DNA from: an uncultured OM182 clade bacterium
GTDB taxonomy: Bacteria > Pseudomonadota > Gammaproteobacteria > Pseudomonadales > Azotimanducaceae
Assembly (NCBI GenBank): GCA_902567095.1
Contig: CACFLG010000004.1
Coordinates: forward strand, 1 to 64,000
Direction of reading: 5' to 3'
DNA: 64,000 nt
The notes under the pieces were generated by a model, which was given only the letters and a program-made list of their open reading frames with translations, was not told the DNA's origin and ran no database searches. How positions within the stretch are numbered: the stretch's first letter is position 1; each line of letters starts with the position of its first letter. Positions 18,158-27,096 of the stretch are shown here, piece by piece. A program made the translations under genes and the position numbers.

Positions 18158-19000
18158 TCAGAAAGGTAAGACATAAAGTTTGCTCAATGCGACAACCACT
18201 GAAAAAACCGGACTAGCAGATAATAAGCTATCAACTCGATCAAGAAAACCTCCGTGCCCTGGGAGCAGGCTTCCTGAATCTTTGAAACCCCTAGCACGTT
18301 TAAACATGCTAAGAGTCAGATCTCCAAGAACGGAAATTATGGAAACAAAAAGGGCCAAACAGAAAAAAAAATAAAAATGCCAACCCAGCAACCGAATCTC
18401 GTCGAACATCTGAAATAAGAGCACACTTAAGAGAGAAACTATAAGAGCGCCTCCAATAACGCCCGACCAAGTTTTCCCGGGACTGACATGCGCACAAAGC
18501 TTGGCACCCCCTATGGCTTTCCCAATAAAAAATGCACCAATATCTGCTCCCCAAATAAAAACGAGAAGAATGAGGATTAACGTATCGGCATTTTGGTGGC
18601 TTTTTAACCCAATAAACGCGAAAAAACTTGGAAGCAATACAATTATTCCTATGATCAATACAGGGAGCGGTGCGGACCAGAACCCGCAAAATTTGGGATA
18701 GAACATTACTAGAAATAGAGCGACTCCCCACCAAACGAGTCCTATAGAAATTATCCAAAAAGCAGAGATTTTTAAGAGTAGAGATAGTAATACCAAACCT
18801 GCCAGAAAAACTGGGTATAAGAGCGCCCGGAAAGATGAAAGTCCAGCAAGGTTTCCCCACTCCCAGGCGCAGATCCCAAAGACAGCGCAAATGAACGCGT
18901 AGAAAAATTCGTCTGACAAGAAAAATAAACAACAGACTGCGACTAATGCACTAACGAAACCAGTTACGATCCTAGCTTGGAGTTCCGAATAATTTCTCAA
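18158..19000 (-). CDS. cdsA: Phosphatidate cytidylyltransferase
   Basis: Makes CDP-diacylglycerol from phosphatidate and CTP, the branch point to all phospholipids. The 280-residue protein has about eight membrane segments and the CDP-DAG synthase signature near the C-terminus (SVLGDLTLSMFKRARGFKDSGSLLPGHGGFLDRVDS, read in parts). The start is a TTG overlapping the frr stop; a GGA motif lies four bases before it. In E. coli dxr and uppS lie between frr and cdsA; both are missing here and the genes are directly fused by the overlap. Confidence 0.94.
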   Translation of the reverse strand: MRNYSELQARIVTGFVSALVAVCCLFFLSDEFFYAFICAVFGICAWEWGNLAGLSSFRALLYPVFLAGLVLLSLLLKISAFWIISIGLVWWGVALFLVMFYPKFCGFWSAPLPVLIIGIIVLLPSFFAFIGLKSHQNADTLILILLVFIWGADIGAFFIGKAIGGAKLCAHVSPGKTWSGVIGGALIVSLLSVLLFQMFDEIRLLGWHFYFFFCLALFVSIISVLGDLTLSMFKRARGFKDSGSLLPGHGGFLDRVDSLLSASPVFSVVVALSKLYVLPF

Positions 19001-19554
19001 AATTCCATTAGATCAGCTTCTTTGGCAATTAACGCGACCTCTACCTTTTTTATCATTCCATCCGTGAGTTTCTGAATAGCCTCTTCCCCACGACGCTGCT
19101 CATCCTCAGTAATTTCTTTCTCTTTCAGAAAGTCTTTTAAGTCTCCGTTTGCATCTCGTCGAATGTTGCGAACTGCTATCCGAGCATTCTCAGCTTCTGA
19201 TTTAGCAATACGAGCTAGATCCCGTCTGTTTTCTTCTGTAAGGGGAGGCATAGGAAGCCGAATAGAGTCTGAAGAGCTGCTCGGATTAAGCCCTAGATCA
19301 GACTTTAGGATAGCTTTTTCTATCTCAGGAATTAATTGTTTTTCCCAGGGCGAGATAATCAAGCTCCTGGTTTCCTCAACTGAAATATTAGCAAGTTGAT
19401 TAATAGGCGTATCTACACCGAAATATGAAATAATGACACCATCTAACAGGCTTGGATGCGCTCGCCCGGTCCGAATTTTCGCAAACGCAACTTCAAGTGA
19501 ATTAAGTGACTTTTCCATTCGCTTTTCAGCGTCATCTATAACGTCTTTAATCAT
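18997..19554 (-). CDS. frr: Ribosome recycling factor
   Basis: Splits post-termination ribosomes together with EF-G. The 185-residue protein has the two-domain L-shape signature: a three-helix bundle (start [16 protein letters not shown], end [15 protein letters not shown]) and a small beta domain with [30 protein letters not shown] read in parts. Length is that of E. coli RRF. The ATG overlaps the pyrH stop (ATGA) and the stop overlaps the cdsA start, so translation is likely coupled on both sides. Confidence 0.97.
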   Translation of the reverse strand: MIKDVIDDAEKRMEKSLNSLEVAFAKIRTGRAHPSLLDGVIISYFGVDTPINQLANISVEETRSLIISPWEKQLIPEIEKAILKSDLGLNPSSSSDSIRLPMPPLTEENRRDLARIAKSEAENARIAVRNIRRDANGDLKDFLKEKEITEDEQRRGEEAIQKLTDGMIKKVEVALIAKEADLMEF

Positions 19555-20303
19555 TCAAATTTTTTATTAACCTCTGAGATTTGGGACACAAGAGTTCCCC
19601 CTTCACCTAAAATTACCGCATTTCTCAATGCCCCACTTTCTTGCATGGCAAAGACCCGAAGTGGCATCTGATGATCTCTCGCAAGGCATATCGCAGTGAG
19701 ATCCATCACTCCTAATTGCTTCTCCAAGACTTCATCATATGATAACGCTTCATATTTTACTGCTGTCGGATCTTTTAAAGGATCAGCGGAATATACGCCA
19801 TCAACACGAGTCGCTTTAAGCACCATATCAGCATCTATCTCTATACCCCTGACGCAAGCTGCAGAATCGGTAGTAAAAAAAGGGTTTCCTGTTCCAGCTG
19901 AGAAAATAACAACATTCCCCGCCTCTAAATGGCGTATTGCCATTCTTCTGTCATAGTGCTCTACAACACCGCTCATAGGGATCGCCGACATTACGTTTGT
20001 CTGAATATTTGCCCTTTCCAGAGCATCTCTCATTGCTAAAGCATTCATTACAGTAGCTAGCATACCCATGTGATCGCCAGTGACCCTATCAAGGCCAGCA
20101 GCATTCAAGGTTGCTCCCCTAAAAAGATTCCCTCCTCCTATAACCATACCAACTTCTACGCCGATCCCAACCAGCTGACCAATCTCGAGAGCTGTTCGAT
20201 CTAAAACGCTGGGGTCAATACCGAGCCCACCGGCTCCAAGCGCTTCGCCCGATAGTTTTAAGAGAATTCTTCCGTATTTGGGAGTAGGTTTCTTGGGGCG
20301 CAT
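19551..20303 (-). CDS. pyrH: UMP kinase
   Basis: Phosphorylates UMP to UDP in the cytoplasm. The 250-residue protein belongs to the amino-acid-kinase fold rather than the adenylate kinase fold, as usual for bacteria. Signatures are [11 protein letters not shown] at the start, [37 protein letters not shown] (read in parts), [13 protein letters not shown] and the [13 protein letters not shown] segment. It lies between tsf and frr, in the order common to gammaproteobacteria. Confidence 0.97.
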   Translation of the reverse strand: MRPKKPTPKYGRILLKLSGEALGAGGLGIDPSVLDRTALEIGQLVGIGVEVGMVIGGGNLFRGATLNAAGLDRVTGDHMGMLATVMNALAMRDALERANIQTNVMSAIPMSGVVEHYDRRMAIRHLEAGNVVIFSAGTGNPFFTTDSAACVRGIEIDADMVLKATRVDGVYSADPLKDPTAVKYEALSYDEVLEKQLGVMDLTAICLARDHQMPLRVFAMQESGALRNAVILGEGGTLVSQISEVNKKFE

Positions 20304-20321
20304 CTTTCGACCTTAGTTTAT

Positions 20322-21173
20322 TTAGTCGCCTAATTGTCTTTGAACTTCCGCTGCGAAGTCGTCGTCATCTTTGTCAATCCCCTCACCAACTTCATAACGA
20401 ACAAACCGAATTATTTTTGCGCCGGAAGACGAACAAAGATCACCAACTTTCTTCTCGCTATCTTTCACGAAAGGTTGCTCTGTGAGACTAATTTCTGCCA
20501 AATATTTTCGCACTCTTCCATCAACCATTTTTTCAACTATTTCTTGGGGCTTTCCGGATTCTTCCGCTTGAGCCTTATATATTTCTCGCTCTTTCTCTAT
20601 AAGCTCCGCTGAAACCTGGTCGGGAGACACTACCAAAGGATTCATAGCTGCTATGTGCATCGCAATATCTTGAGCAAGGGCCTCATCTCCTCCTGAAACT
20701 GCAAGAAGAACGCCTATTTTTTTATTCCCGTGTATATAATTTGAAACACTTGCATTAGCATCTTCTAAAATTTCCGATCTTCTGATCGTAATATTCTCAC
20801 CGATTTTTTGAACCAGCTTTTCCCTTTCATCCTCAAAATCAATAGACTCAAGATTGCTAATCCTTCCCTCAAAAACTCGCTGGGTAACACTATCTGCCAA
20901 AGCCAAAAAATCTTGATTCTTTGCCGCGAAGTCCGTTTCACAGTTGACCTCCACTATAACCCCAATGCCGTTTCCTACTCTGCTGCTGATAATACCATCC
21001 GCAGCTATTCGCCCAGCTTTTTTTGCTGCTTTCATCCCACTTGATTTGCGAAGCGTCTCTATCGCGAGATCCATATCACCTGAAGATTGAACTAGAGCAT
21101 TTTTACAATCCATCATTCCAAGACCAGTTCTTTCACGTAATTCTTTTACCGCCGAAGCCGAAATTCCTGTCAT
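20322..21173 (-). CDS. tsf: Elongation factor Ts
   Basis: Nucleotide-exchange factor for EF-Tu. The 283-residue protein starts with the UBA-like domain (SAVKELRERTGLGMMDCKNAL), continues with the exchange core holding the EF-Tu-contacting TDFAAKN motif near residue 80 (seen as NCETDFAAKN), and a C-terminal segment with EQPFVKD. Length equals the E. coli factor. It follows rpsB by 23 bases and is probably made from the same transcript, which in gammaproteobacteria is controlled by S2 at the rpsB leader. Confidence 0.97.
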   Translation of the reverse strand: MTGISASAVKELRERTGLGMMDCKNALVQSSGDMDLAIETLRKSSGMKAAKKAGRIAADGIISSRVGNGIGVIVEVNCETDFAAKNQDFLALADSVTQRVFEGRISNLESIDFEDEREKLVQKIGENITIRRSEILEDANASVSNYIHGNKKIGVLLAVSGGDEALAQDIAMHIAAMNPLVVSPDQVSAELIEKEREIYKAQAEESGKPQEIVEKMVDGRVRKYLAEISLTEQPFVKDSEKKVGDLCSSSGAKIIRFVRYEVGEGIDKDDDDFAAEVQRQLGD

Positions 21174-21196
21174 AACTCATGTCCTTTCTTTAGTAA

Positions 21197-22069
21197 TTAA
21201 GAATCTGCCTCTGTTGAGCTTGCCTCTGTTGAGCTTGCCTCTGTTGAGCTTGCCTCTGTTGAGCTTACCTCGGCCGCCGCTTCCTCAATCTCGCCTCCTT
21301 CAGAAACTTGATCTTCTTTGTTAGGTTGTTCAGCTGCTGGGGACTCCTCGATTTCAATAAAATCGTCTGGACGCATCACCCCATCGCGTTTTTCTTTACC
21401 AGAGATTGCGGCGTCCGCTAATGAGGAAACAAAAAGTTTTATTGAACGAATAGCGTCATCATTACCCGGGATGACGTAATCAATTCCATCGGGAGAACTG
21501 TTGGTATCGACGATCCCAATAACGGGGATCCCCAACTTCCTTGCCTCTGTAATCGCAATATTTTCGTAATCAACATCAACAACAAAAATTGCGTCGGGGA
21601 GGCCTCCCATATCTTTAATTCCTCCTAAGCTAGCTTCAAGCTTATCCAAATCCCTCTGAAGCGATAACGCCTCTTTCTTCGTAAGTTTCTCGAATGTGCC
21701 ATCAGTAGATAGCATTTCTAAATCTCTCAATCGCCGGATAGATTGTCTTATCGTTTTGTAATTGGTTAACATTCCACCCAACCATCGTTTGTCGACATAA
21801 GGCATTCCGCAACGTTCTGCTTCCTCTTTTATTACTTTGCCTGCACTTCGCTTCGTGCCTACAAACAAGACCTTGTTATTCTTTTGTACAAGATCGTTAA
21901 CAAATTCTGCCGCCGCGTTTAGGGCTGGGAGCGTTTCTTCAAGGTTGATGATATGGATGTTATTCCTTACACCAAAAATGAATTTAGACATCTTTGGATT
22001 CCAATATCTTTTTTGGTGCCCAAAATGAACACCGGCCTCTAATAATTCCTTCATAGATACACTAGTCAT
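21197..22069 (-). CDS. rpsB: Small ribosomal subunit protein S2 with a repeat-bearing acidic tail
   Basis: Structural protein of the 30S subunit. Residues 1 to about 230 are canonical S2: [22 protein letters not shown] at the start, [25 protein letters not shown], the [10 protein letters not shown] strand and [27 protein letters not shown]. At 290 residues it is about 50 longer than E. coli S2 (241). The extra tail is acidic and alanine-rich and ends in repeated SSTEA units encoded by a perfect 15-bp tandem repeat. The tail is unlikely to be needed for ribosome function, but a role cannot be excluded. Confidence 0.96.
   Translation of the reverse strand: MTSVSMKELLEAGVHFGHQKRYWNPKMSKFIFGVRNNIHIINLEETLPALNAAAEFVNDLVQKNNKVLFVGTKRSAGKVIKEEAERCGMPYVDKRWLGGMLTNYKTIRQSIRRLRDLEMLSTDGTFEKLTKKEALSLQRDLDKLEASLGGIKDMGGLPDAIFVVDVDYENIAITEARKLGIPVIGIVDTNSSPDGIDYVIPGNDDAIRSIKLFVSSLADAAISGKEKRDGVMRPDDFIEIEESPAAEQPNKEDQVSEGGEIEEAAAEVSSTEASSTEASSTEASSTEADS
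21207..21266 (-). repeat. Four perfect 15-bp tandem repeats in the 3' end of rpsB
   Basis: The unit reads GCCTCTGTTGAGCTT on the plus strand and is repeated four times without a mismatch. It codes for SSTEA repeats at the C-terminus of S2. Since 15 is a multiple of three, gain or loss of a unit keeps the frame, so copy number can vary freely between strains. Confidence 0.9.
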
Positions 22070-22197
22070 AGCATCTCCGTTTCTTATTTTGGGTTAAGCC
22101 TCCAAAAGCCCCATAGTCCAACCGTTTCGAAAGGACGGCACCCGAACCATGTGACGACTTCTGTGAGAATTTTTCAGCCAAAGCAGCTGAGCCGAGT
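22070..22197 (-). promoter_or_regulatory. Structured rpsB leader, candidate S2 autoregulatory element
   Basis: The rpsB mRNA leader of about 120 bases contains a TCAGC/GCTGA hairpin (22174-22190), a GTCC/GGAC pairing around an A/G-rich loop, and a GGGGCTTTTGGAGG segment close to the start. In gammaproteobacteria, S2 represses rpsB-tsf by binding a conserved leader RNA. The presence of structure is seen; identity with that element is inferred from position and not tested by covariance. Confidence 0.4.
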
Positions 22198-22206
22198 TTT
22201 ATACCA
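22198..22206 (-). promoter_or_regulatory. Extended -10 promoter element for rpsB-tsf-pyrH
   Basis: On the minus strand TGGTATAAA forms an extended -10 (TGn plus TATAAA). No good -35 is found at 16-18 bases, which is tolerated for extended -10 promoters. Transcription would start near 22191 and produce the structured leader described separately. Confidence 0.4.
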
Positions 22207-22326
22207 CAATTCCCACTAATTTGCTGAATAAAAGTCTTTTTTAAGAAAATTACCTGGTGTATAAAAAACCAGAGACGTTAACTGCACAGAGTCCCCATCG
22301 AATTCTCGTCATAAATAGGGAATCTC

Positions 22327-22335
22327 TGCTAAAAT
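22327..22335 (+). promoter_or_regulatory. Extended -10 promoter element for map
   Basis: TGCTAAAAT (TGn plus TAAAAT, 5 of 6 to consensus) lies 25 bases before the map ATG. It would give a leader of about 20 bases. No clear -35 is present. This is the divergent partner of the rpsB promoter in a 291-base shared region. Confidence 0.4.
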
Positions 22336-22360
22336 TAAGGCTTTAGAGTAAGTACCTTTT

Positions 22361-23143
22361 ATGACGATTGAGATAAAGTCTTCAGACGACATTGATAACA
22401 TGAGGCTTGTTGGAAGGCTAGCCGCTGAACAATTAGAAATGGTAGAAGAGTTTGTAAAGCCTGGAGTAAGCACAGAAAAACTTAATCAAATTTGTCACGA
22501 CTACACAATTGAAATACAAAATGCTATTCCCGCTCCACTGAATTATCGTGGTTTCCCTAAATCAATATGTACTTCTGTAAACCATGTTGTTTGTCACGGT
22601 ATTCCAAACGAGAAAAAAATCCTAAAAGATGGGGACATAATAAATATTGACATCACTTTAAAGAAAAACGGATTCCATGGAGACACCAGCAAGACCTTCC
22701 TGGTAGGGAATACGAGCAAACTGGCGACCCGCTTGACAGAAGTTTGTCAAGAATCACTTTATCTCGGTATTAAAGCAGTCCGGCCGGGAGGGTACGTTGG
22801 CGATATTGGTGCCGTGATTCAAAAGCACGTGGAGCGAAATAGATTTTCTGTAGTGCGAGAATACTGCGGGCATGGTATCGGAAGGGTGTTTCACGACGAA
22901 CCTCAGATATTGCATTATGGGAAAGAGGGAACAGGACCTGAACTTCGTCCTGGAATGGTCTTTACGATCGAGCCGATGGTAAACGCCGGCAAACCAAACG
23001 TAAAACTTTTACCAGATAATTGGACGGTTGTAACAAAAGACCACAAGCTAACTGCGCAATGGGAACACACGATATTGGTGACCGAAAATGGCTATGAAAT
23101 TTTGACCTGGAGAAAAGACGACACTATCGAAAGGTGCAATTGA
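22361..23143 (+). CDS. map: Type I methionine aminopeptidase
   Basis: Removes initiator methionine from nascent proteins. The 260-residue protein is a compact pita-bread M24A enzyme with two metal ions: the active-site histidine in VVCHGIP, the ligand aspartates in NIDITLKKNGFHGDTSKTF (read in parts), GHGIGRVFHDEPQILHYG carrying the ligand and substrate histidines, and the glutamates of TIEPMV and QWEHTI. Divergent from rpsB, as in E. coli. glnD starts three bases after its stop. Confidence 0.97.
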   Translation: MTIEIKSSDDIDNMRLVGRLAAEQLEMVEEFVKPGVSTEKLNQICHDYTIEIQNAIPAPLNYRGFPKSICTSVNHVVCHGIPNEKKILKDGDIINIDITLKKNGFHGDTSKTFLVGNTSKLATRLTEVCQESLYLGIKAVRPGGYVGDIGAVIQKHVERNRFSVVREYCGHGIGRVFHDEPQILHYGKEGTGPELRPGMVFTIEPMVNAGKPNVKLLPDNWTVVTKDHKLTAQWEHTILVTENGYEILTWRKDDTIERCN

Positions 23144-23146
23144 AAA

Positions 23147-25843
23147 ATGTTTGAGGAAACTTTGGCGCAACTAAAAGTTAACCTCGAAAATCCTGCAAGC
23201 AGAGTTTTTCCGCTTAAAGAAGCTATACGGACTGCGAAAAATAAGCTTAGCGTTGCGTTCTACGAGAACGTCGACGTCGCCACAATAATTCACGAATACT
23301 CGAATTTTATCTATGAAGTTCTTGGTTTCGCTTGGGATGAATTCAGGTGGATCGAAAATGATAAAAGTTGGCGTAAATCCAGGATCGCCCTGCTTGCCGT
23401 TGGTGGATTTGGCAGAAAAGAATTACTACCTCATTCAGACATCGATATCCTTATTCTTCTAGAAAGAGATGATGTTTATCTGAACAGGGATAATATCCAA
23501 AGCTTTGTGACTCTTCTCTGGGATGTGGGGCTGAACGTAGGACATAGCGTCAGATCATTAAGAGACTGCAAGAGAGAGGCTTTGTCTGACGTAACAAGCT
23601 TAACTTCAATGACAGAGGCTAGAGTTATTCGGGGGAAGCTAGTTTTGCTAGAAAAGCTAAATGCTTTACTTCACCCCAAAAAGCTTTGGCACAAAAAGAA
23701 ATTCTATTTAGCGAAAGCTAACGAGCAAAAGATTAGACATAAAAAATCCGACTACACCGAATATTCACTTGAACCTAACGTAAAAACCTCTCCTGGAGGC
23801 TTGCGAGACATCCAGACATTGCAGTGGATAGCCGCACGCACCTTCGCAACACTAGATTTCAAGGAACTAGCAGCAAAGCAAATCATAAGCCGTTATGAGC
23901 ATGAGCGTCTTGTTGAGGCAAGAGCTTTCTTATGGAAGGTTAGGTTTGGATTGCACATTTTAGCGGGAAGAGACGAAAATCGGCTTCTTTTTTCTCACCA
24001 ACAATCCTTGGCAAAACAAATGTGCTACCAAGATAAAGATCAGCTTGCGGTAGAGCAATTCATGCAGGACTATTATATTTGTGCTTCGACCGTAAATACG
24101 GTCAACGAAACACTAATGAAATATTTTGAAGAAGAAATATGGGAACACAACAAAAACAAGAAAGCAGTTCAACTAGATAGTAATTTTAACTTAGTAAATG
24201 ATCTGATTGAACTATCTTCTCCCACAGCTTTTCAGGACACGCCTGGTGCTTTGTTTGAAATGTTTCTTTGGGCAGCCACGGACAATCGCGTAAAAGGTTT
24301 TAGCTCCTCGACCATACGACTCGCGCAAAAAAATATTCACCTGATTAACGAGGATTTTAGGAAAGATCCAAAAAATAATGCAACTTTTTTGAAAATCTTA
24401 GGTGCGCCGAATCATTTGTTTACCCAATTAAGGCGAATGGGCCGCTGGGGCATATTGGGCGCATATCTGCCAGAATTTCAAAGGGTAATCGGTCACATGC
24501 AATTTGATCTGTTTCACAGTTACACGGTTGATGCGCACACTCTTCAAGTAGTTCGGAACATGAGGAGATTTCGGTACAAAAACAACGAACAAAAATTTCC
24601 AATAGCCGCTCATATTCATTCTCGACTTCCGAGAGTAGAACTATTATACATCGCCGGGTTTTATCACGACTTGGGAAAAGGGTTGAAAGGCGACCACTCA
24701 AAAATTGGTTCAGAGATAGCAAAGGGATTTTGTCTAAACCATCGACTTCCTCTTTGGGATACAAATTTAGTCTGTTGGTTGGTAGACAATCATTTGGTGA
24801 TGTCAACCACGGCGCAACGCGAAGACATACAAGATCCAAATATTATTCATAACTTCGCCAAATTTGTTGGTGATCAAACCAGATTAGATTATCTCTACGC
24901 CCTAACCGTTGCTGACATGAACGCAACAAACTCAAATCTTTGGAATGGATGGCGCGCATCATTAATGAACCAACTGTACTCTGAAACAAAAAGGACTCTT
25001 AGAAAAGGTTTAGAAATGGTGATTGACAAAAACGAATATCTCGAAGATGTTCGACAAAATGCTATGAAATCTCTAGAGAAAGATGGTTTTAATTATGAAG
25101 AGATCGAGAGAGTCTGGTCACGAGTCGATGACGAATACTTCCTGAAAGAACGAGTTATCGACATAACCTGGCACACAAGAGCTATATTGCAAGAACCTAA
25201 TTCGGAAAAGCCGATTGTATTAGTTCGTAATGATAAATCTAGAGCCAGCGACGCTGGTTACACCCAGTTATTTGTTCACACAAAAAATCGGAAAGACTTA
25301 TTCACTTCAATTATCTTGGCCATTGATGGACTCCAACTTAATGTTGTTGACGCGAGAATCGCAACCTCAAAAGATAATAAAAAAACATTCAACACTTTTG
25401 CCGTGCTTGAAAAAACCGGGCTGCCAGTAGAGGAAGATGCAACAAGAATCGAGCAAATAAGATCTCACATTGAAGATTCAATTGCTGAAAAAGGAAAAAA
25501 GTCTAGATATTTGGCAATAAGAACTGCATCCCTTGAACAGTTTGTGAGTAAAACCAGTATCAATATAAACAAGAAAAGTGAAGAACAGGACGTATGGGTA
25601 ATAGAAGTTACCACCGCAGATAGGCCCGGGATCCTTGCGGTCATCGGAGACTCGTTTAATCAGTTTGAGATAGATATCATATCTGCCCGGATAACTACAC
25701 TCGGAGAAAAAGTTGAAGATATCTTTTATGTCACATCTAATTCGATTAATTTCTCAATAGAGCAACCGAAAGCCCATGAGTTAAGATTAGCTCTTCAAGA
25801 ATCCCTAGATAATCACGCACAAAAGCTGATGAATGAAAAATGA
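23147..25843 (+). CDS. glnD: Bifunctional uridylyltransferase/uridylyl-removing enzyme GlnD
   Basis: Senses glutamine and modifies PII proteins (GlnB/GlnK) by adding UMP when glutamine is low and removing it when high, thus controlling glutamine synthetase and NtrBC. The 898 residues show all domains in order: nucleotidyltransferase with GGFGRKELLPHSDIDIL near residue 86, a GlnD helical linker, an HD hydrolase domain with HDLGKG near residue 507, and two C-terminal ACT domains that bind glutamine (DRPGILAVIGDSF in the second). Length is as in E. coli (890). Its stop overlaps the dapC start, tying nitrogen sensing to the lysine genes. Confidence 0.97.
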   Translation: MFEETLAQLKVNLENPASRVFPLKEAIRTAKNKLSVAFYENVDVATIIHEYSNFIYEVLGFAWDEFRWIENDKSWRKSRIALLAVGGFGRKELLPHSDIDILILLERDDVYLNRDNIQSFVTLLWDVGLNVGHSVRSLRDCKREALSDVTSLTSMTEARVIRGKLVLLEKLNALLHPKKLWHKKKFYLAKANEQKIRHKKSDYTEYSLEPNVKTSPGGLRDIQTLQWIAARTFATLDFKELAAKQIISRYEHERLVEARAFLWKVRFGLHILAGRDENRLLFSHQQSLAKQMCYQDKDQLAVEQFMQDYYICASTVNTVNETLMKYFEEEIWEHNKNKKAVQLDSNFNLVNDLIELSSPTAFQDTPGALFEMFLWAATDNRVKGFSSSTIRLAQKNIHLINEDFRKDPKNNATFLKILGAPNHLFTQLRRMGRWGILGAYLPEFQRVIGHMQFDLFHSYTVDAHTLQVVRNMRRFRYKNNEQKFPIAAHIHSRLPRVELLYIAGFYHDLGKGLKGDHSKIGSEIAKGFCLNHRLPLWDTNLVCWLVDNHLVMSTTAQREDIQDPNIIHNFAKFVGDQTRLDYLYALTVADMNATNSNLWNGWRASLMNQLYSETKRTLRKGLEMVIDKNEYLEDVRQNAMKSLEKDGFNYEEIERVWSRVDDEYFLKERVIDITWHTRAILQEPNSEKPIVLVRNDKSRASDAGYTQLFVHTKNRKDLFTSIILAIDGLQLNVVDARIATSKDNKKTFNTFAVLEKTGLPVEEDATRIEQIRSHIEDSIAEKGKKSRYLAIRTASLEQFVSKTSININKKSEEQDVWVIEVTTADRPGILAVIGDSFNQFEIDIISARITTLGEKVEDIFYVTSNSINFSIEQPKAHELRLALQESLDNHAQKLMNEK

Positions 25844-27042
25844 ACGACGAACTTGAGAGATTGCAAGCCTATCCTTTTCAAAAACTAGCTGACCTTCTTA
25901 ACAGCACGTCTACAAAGTCAAAGGATAAGGCAATAGCCTTAACGATTGGCGAACCTAAGCACACCCCACCGGACTTTGTTTTAAAACTTTTTCAGGACTC
26001 AAGGAAGCTATCAGCAGCTCTGGGTTCATATCCGGCTACAAGAGGCTCAAAGCCCCTAAGGGATAGCGTGGCCCAATTTTTAGAAAAACGATACGACCTA
26101 AAAACGCCGGTAGATTCAGAAAGACAAATACTGCCAGTTAACGGTACAAGAGAAGCACTTTTTGCGATAGCTCAATGCGTAATATCAATTAAGTCGCCTG
26201 GTTTAGTGCTAATGCCGAATCCGTTTTACCAAATATATGAAGGAGCGGGAATACTCGCGGGGAGCAAACCGCACTTCATTAATTGTTTTGAAGACACTAA
26301 TTTCCAGCCTAATTTCGAAAAAGTGAATCAATCGACTTGGGCAAAGTGCAAACTTCTTTATATTTGCACGCCCGGGAATCCTAGTGGAGCGGTTATTCCA
26401 ATAGAAACTATGAAACAACTTATCCAACTTTCTGATGAGCACAATTTTGTTATCGTATCCGATGAATGTTACTCAGAGATTTATCACACAGAGGCATCGC
26501 CACCGCCGGGATTACTTCAAGCCTGTGATAGGTTAAATAGGAGCACCTTTAAAAACTGCTTGGTCTTCAACTCCCTATCCAAACGATCCAACCTCCCTGG
26601 ACTTAGATCCGGCTTCGTAGCTGGAGATGCAGAATTAATCGAAAAATTCCTTCTCTACAGGACTTACCATGGATCTGCGATGCCGTTGCACCACCAATTT
26701 GTAAGCGAATTAGCCTGGGCGGATGAAGATCACGTAATACAAAACCGAAGCTTATACCGGAAAAAGGTATCCGCAATTAAAAAGATTCTCGAAACAGTGC
26801 TGTCCGTTCCTGTACCCGAATGCGGGTTCTTTTTGTGGCCCAAGACACCCGGCTCTGACACACAATTTAGCCTAGATCTTTTCGAACAGACCAATACAAA
26901 AACTCTTCCCGGCAGTTTCTTATCCAGAAATACTTCCGAGGGGAATCCGGGCAAAAATCGGGTCAGGCTAGCTCTAGTTAGTTCTCTAGAAGAATGTGAA
27001 GAAGCAGCGATTCGAATTAGACAATTCATGAATAATCAATAA
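25840..27042 (+). CDS. dapC: Succinyldiaminopimelate transaminase
   Basis: Converts N-succinyl-2-amino-6-ketopimelate with glutamate to N-succinyl-LL-diaminopimelate. The 400-residue fold-type I PLP enzyme begins LQAYPFQKLADLL and IGEPKHTPPDF, both typical of the proteobacterial DapC group. The PLP lysine lies in NSLSKRSNLPGLRSGFVAGD, a segment that separates DapC from generic aspartate aminotransferases and from ArgD, which replaces DapC in E. coli. CTPGNPSG and the DECYSEIY motif hold further PLP contacts. The ATG overlaps the glnD stop. Confidence 0.93.
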   Translation: MNDELERLQAYPFQKLADLLNSTSTKSKDKAIALTIGEPKHTPPDFVLKLFQDSRKLSAALGSYPATRGSKPLRDSVAQFLEKRYDLKTPVDSERQILPVNGTREALFAIAQCVISIKSPGLVLMPNPFYQIYEGAGILAGSKPHFINCFEDTNFQPNFEKVNQSTWAKCKLLYICTPGNPSGAVIPIETMKQLIQLSDEHNFVIVSDECYSEIYHTEASPPPGLLQACDRLNRSTFKNCLVFNSLSKRSNLPGLRSGFVAGDAELIEKFLLYRTYHGSAMPLHHQFVSELAWADEDHVIQNRSLYRKKVSAIKKILETVLSVPVPECGFFLWPKTPGSDTQFSLDLFEQTNTKTLPGSFLSRNTSEGNPGKNRVRLALVSSLEECEEAAIRIRQFMNNQ

Positions 27043-27073
27043 AACTAATTTAGTGATATAAGCCGCATCAACG

Positions 27074-27079
27074 TATAAT
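27074..27079 (+). promoter_or_regulatory. Consensus -10 box before dapD
   Basis: A perfect TATAAT stands 18 bases before the dapD GTG; the best -35 at 17 bases (TAGTGA) is poor. It suggests that dapD can be transcribed apart from glnD-dapC, with a very short leader of about ten bases. Confidence 0.4.
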
Positions 27080-27096
27080 GATTCTACTTTTTTTAA

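Noticed and set aside
24420-24839. 139-aa minus-strand ORF inside glnD
   Set aside because: Antisense shadow of an intact, strongly conserved gene.
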